From Marinilabilia sp046483585 (GTDB lineage Bacteria > Bacteroidota > Bacteroidia > Bacteroidales > Marinilabiliaceae): a DNA stretch of 6,771 bases. Both the position numbers and the translations under genes were made by a program. The stretch is from positions 1 through 6,771 of the forward strand of contig JAWOCV010000185.1 in NCBI GenBank assembly GCA_046483585.1, given 5' to 3'. This document shows positions 5,602-6,771 of the stretch, piece after piece (the first letter of the stretch is position 1; each line of letters begins with the position of its first letter). The notes under the pieces were generated by a model that was not told where the DNA came from, ran no database searches, and saw nothing but the letters and a program-made list of their open reading frames with translations.

Positions 5602-6771
5602 CTACCACTCTTTCCGGAGTCGCGCCACCGGGATATTCAGTTGTTCGCGATATTTGGCAACTGTTCTCCGGGCGATGTTGTAGGATTTCTCCTGTAAAAT
5701 TTTGGCAAGCTTGTCATCGGTCAGGGGTTTACGCTTGTCCTCGTTTTCGATACAATCCTGCAATATTCGTTTGATCTCACGGGTGGAAACCTCTTCCCCC
5801 GACTCGGTTTGAAGCCCCTCGGAAAAAAAGTATTTAAGGGGAAATATTCCGAAATGGGTTTGAATATATTTGCTGTTGGAAACCCTCGAAACGGTGGAAA
5901 TATCGAGCCCGGTACGATCGGCAATATCCTTCAGGATCATGGGTCTGAGCTTAGTCTCATCCCCCTCGAGAAAATACTCATACTGGTAATCGAGGATGGC
6001 CTGCATGACAGTCATGAGGGTGTTCTGCCGCTGCTTGATGGCATCGATGAACCACTTGGCCGAATCGAGTTTTTGCTTGACAAACATCAGGGCCTCTTTT
6101 TGCGCTTTGCTCTGGTTCTTTTTGTTGGCCTGATAGTCTTCAAACATCTCGGAATAAGTATTGCTGATCCGTAACTCTGGCACATTCCGGTTGTTTAGGA
6201 ACAGTCTGGGCTGTCCCTCCTCCACTTCAAGAATGAAGTCGGGTATGATATGCTGAACCGTTTTGGTTACAGGGTTGCTGTATGAACTTCCGGGTTTGGG
6301 ATTGAGTCTCAATACTTCTTCAAGAATGTCTTTCAACTCATCTCCCCCCAGATGCATCCGTTTCTCAATCTTATCGTAATGTTTGCGGGTGAACTCATCA
6401 AAATGATTTTTGACCAGTTGATAAGCTTTTTGGACCATCGGATCATCCTGATCTTTCCGCTCAAGTTGCAGCATCAGACATTCACGAAGGTCACGGGCTC
6501 CGACACCTGGGGGATCGAAATCCTGAACCATCCTGAGAACTTCCAGCGCTTCCTTTTCATCCACCTCAACATTCTGGGAGAAAGCAATGTCATCGATGAT
6601 CTCATCCACATCTCTCCGCAGATAACCATCCTCATCAATATTGCCAATGATGTATTCGGCGATCAGAGATTGCCGTTCATCCATGATCCTTAAACCCATC
6701 TGGCTTACAAGATGCTCATGAAAAGTGGTTCCGGAAGAAAAGGGGACATCTTCCTGTTTATCGTCTTTCGA
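5602..6771 (-). CDS. rpoN: RNA polymerase sigma-54 factor RpoN (N-terminus beyond window edge)
   Basis: Sigma-54 directs RNA polymerase to -24/-12 promoters and needs AAA+ activators to open them. The frame runs open to the right edge, giving 389 residues; the first ATG in view (6699) is internal, since the preceding residues TFHEHLVSQM continue the family sequence. Seen in order: the core-binding domain with SLIAEYIIGNIDEDGYL, the loop DFDPPGVGARDLRECL and LNPKPGSSYS; the helix-turn-helix LKDIADRTGLDISTVSRV (from about 280) followed by FGIFPLKYFFSEG; and the RpoN box ARRTVAKYRE at 367-376 (5644-5673), which reads the -24 element. The end LNIPVARLRKEW is normal. Compared with a usual length near 490 aa, about 100 residues including activator-responsive Region I are off the window. 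All visible key motifs are intact. Confidence 0.97.
   Translation of the reverse strand, partial: SKDDKQEDVPFSSGTTFHEHLVSQMGLRIMDERQSLIAEYIIGNIDEDGYLRRDVDEIIDDIAFSQNVEVDEKEALEVLRMVQDFDPPGVGARDLRECLMLQLERKDQDDPMVQKAYQLVKNHFDEFTRKHYDKIEKRMHLGGDELKDILEEVLRLNPKPGSSYSNPVTKTVQHIIPDFILEVEEGQPRLFLNNRNVPELRISNTYSEMFEDYQANKKNQSKAQKEALMFVKQKLDSAKWFIDAIKQRQNTLMTVMQAILDYQYEYFLEGDETKLRPMILKDIADRTGLDISTVSRVSNSKYIQTHFGIFPLKYFFSEGLQTESGEEVSTREIKRILQDCIENEDKRKPLTDDKLAKILQEKSYNIARRTVAKYREQLNIPVARLRKEW

Noticed and set aside
6179..6194. TGGCAC on the + strand inside rpoN, resembling a sigma-54 -24 element
   Set aside because: No GC/TTGC lies at the required spacing, it is within a coding region, and no + strand gene follows.

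Overview
The window reads as chromosomal DNA from a Bacteroidota bacterium, probably of the Bacteroidales/Marinilabiliales type. The signs are a RecQ helicase with a long C-terminal extension past HRDC, a Bacteroidota-style sigma-54, two signal-peptide outer-membrane beta-barrel proteins of kinds common in that phylum, and mostly weak or absent Shine-Dalgarno sites. The assignment rests on protein character only; there is no rRNA or other marker here.

Layout: the left part (1-1917, + strand) holds the 3' five-sixths or so of recQ, cut by the window edge before its Walker A region. It converges on a leftward block that fills the rest of the window. Read in transcription order from the right edge, that block is rpoN (5602-6771, N-terminus off the window), a small polytopic membrane protein with degenerate PAP2-phosphatase motifs (4941-5546), a PorV/PorQ-like outer-membrane barrel protein (4001-4846), and a secreted protein with a ComEA-like helix-hairpin-helix region followed by a large predicted outer-membrane barrel (1974-4004).

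The last two genes overlap by ATGA. The downstream one has an unusually perfect Shine-Dalgarno sequence embedded in the last codons of the upstream one, so they look translationally coupled and likely work together in the outer membrane. A 94-bp gap upstream of the pair carries a candidate Bacteroides-type housekeeping promoter, an overlapping weak sigma-54-like site, and an AT-rich inverted repeat, so the pair may be its own transcription unit. A terminator-like hairpin for recQ lies inside the 3' end of the convergent gene.

No RNA genes, mobile elements, CRISPR arrays or long gene-free stretches were seen; the gaps are 56, 94 and 55 bp. Most of the window is ordinary core genome. The least understood part is the coupled outer-membrane pair.
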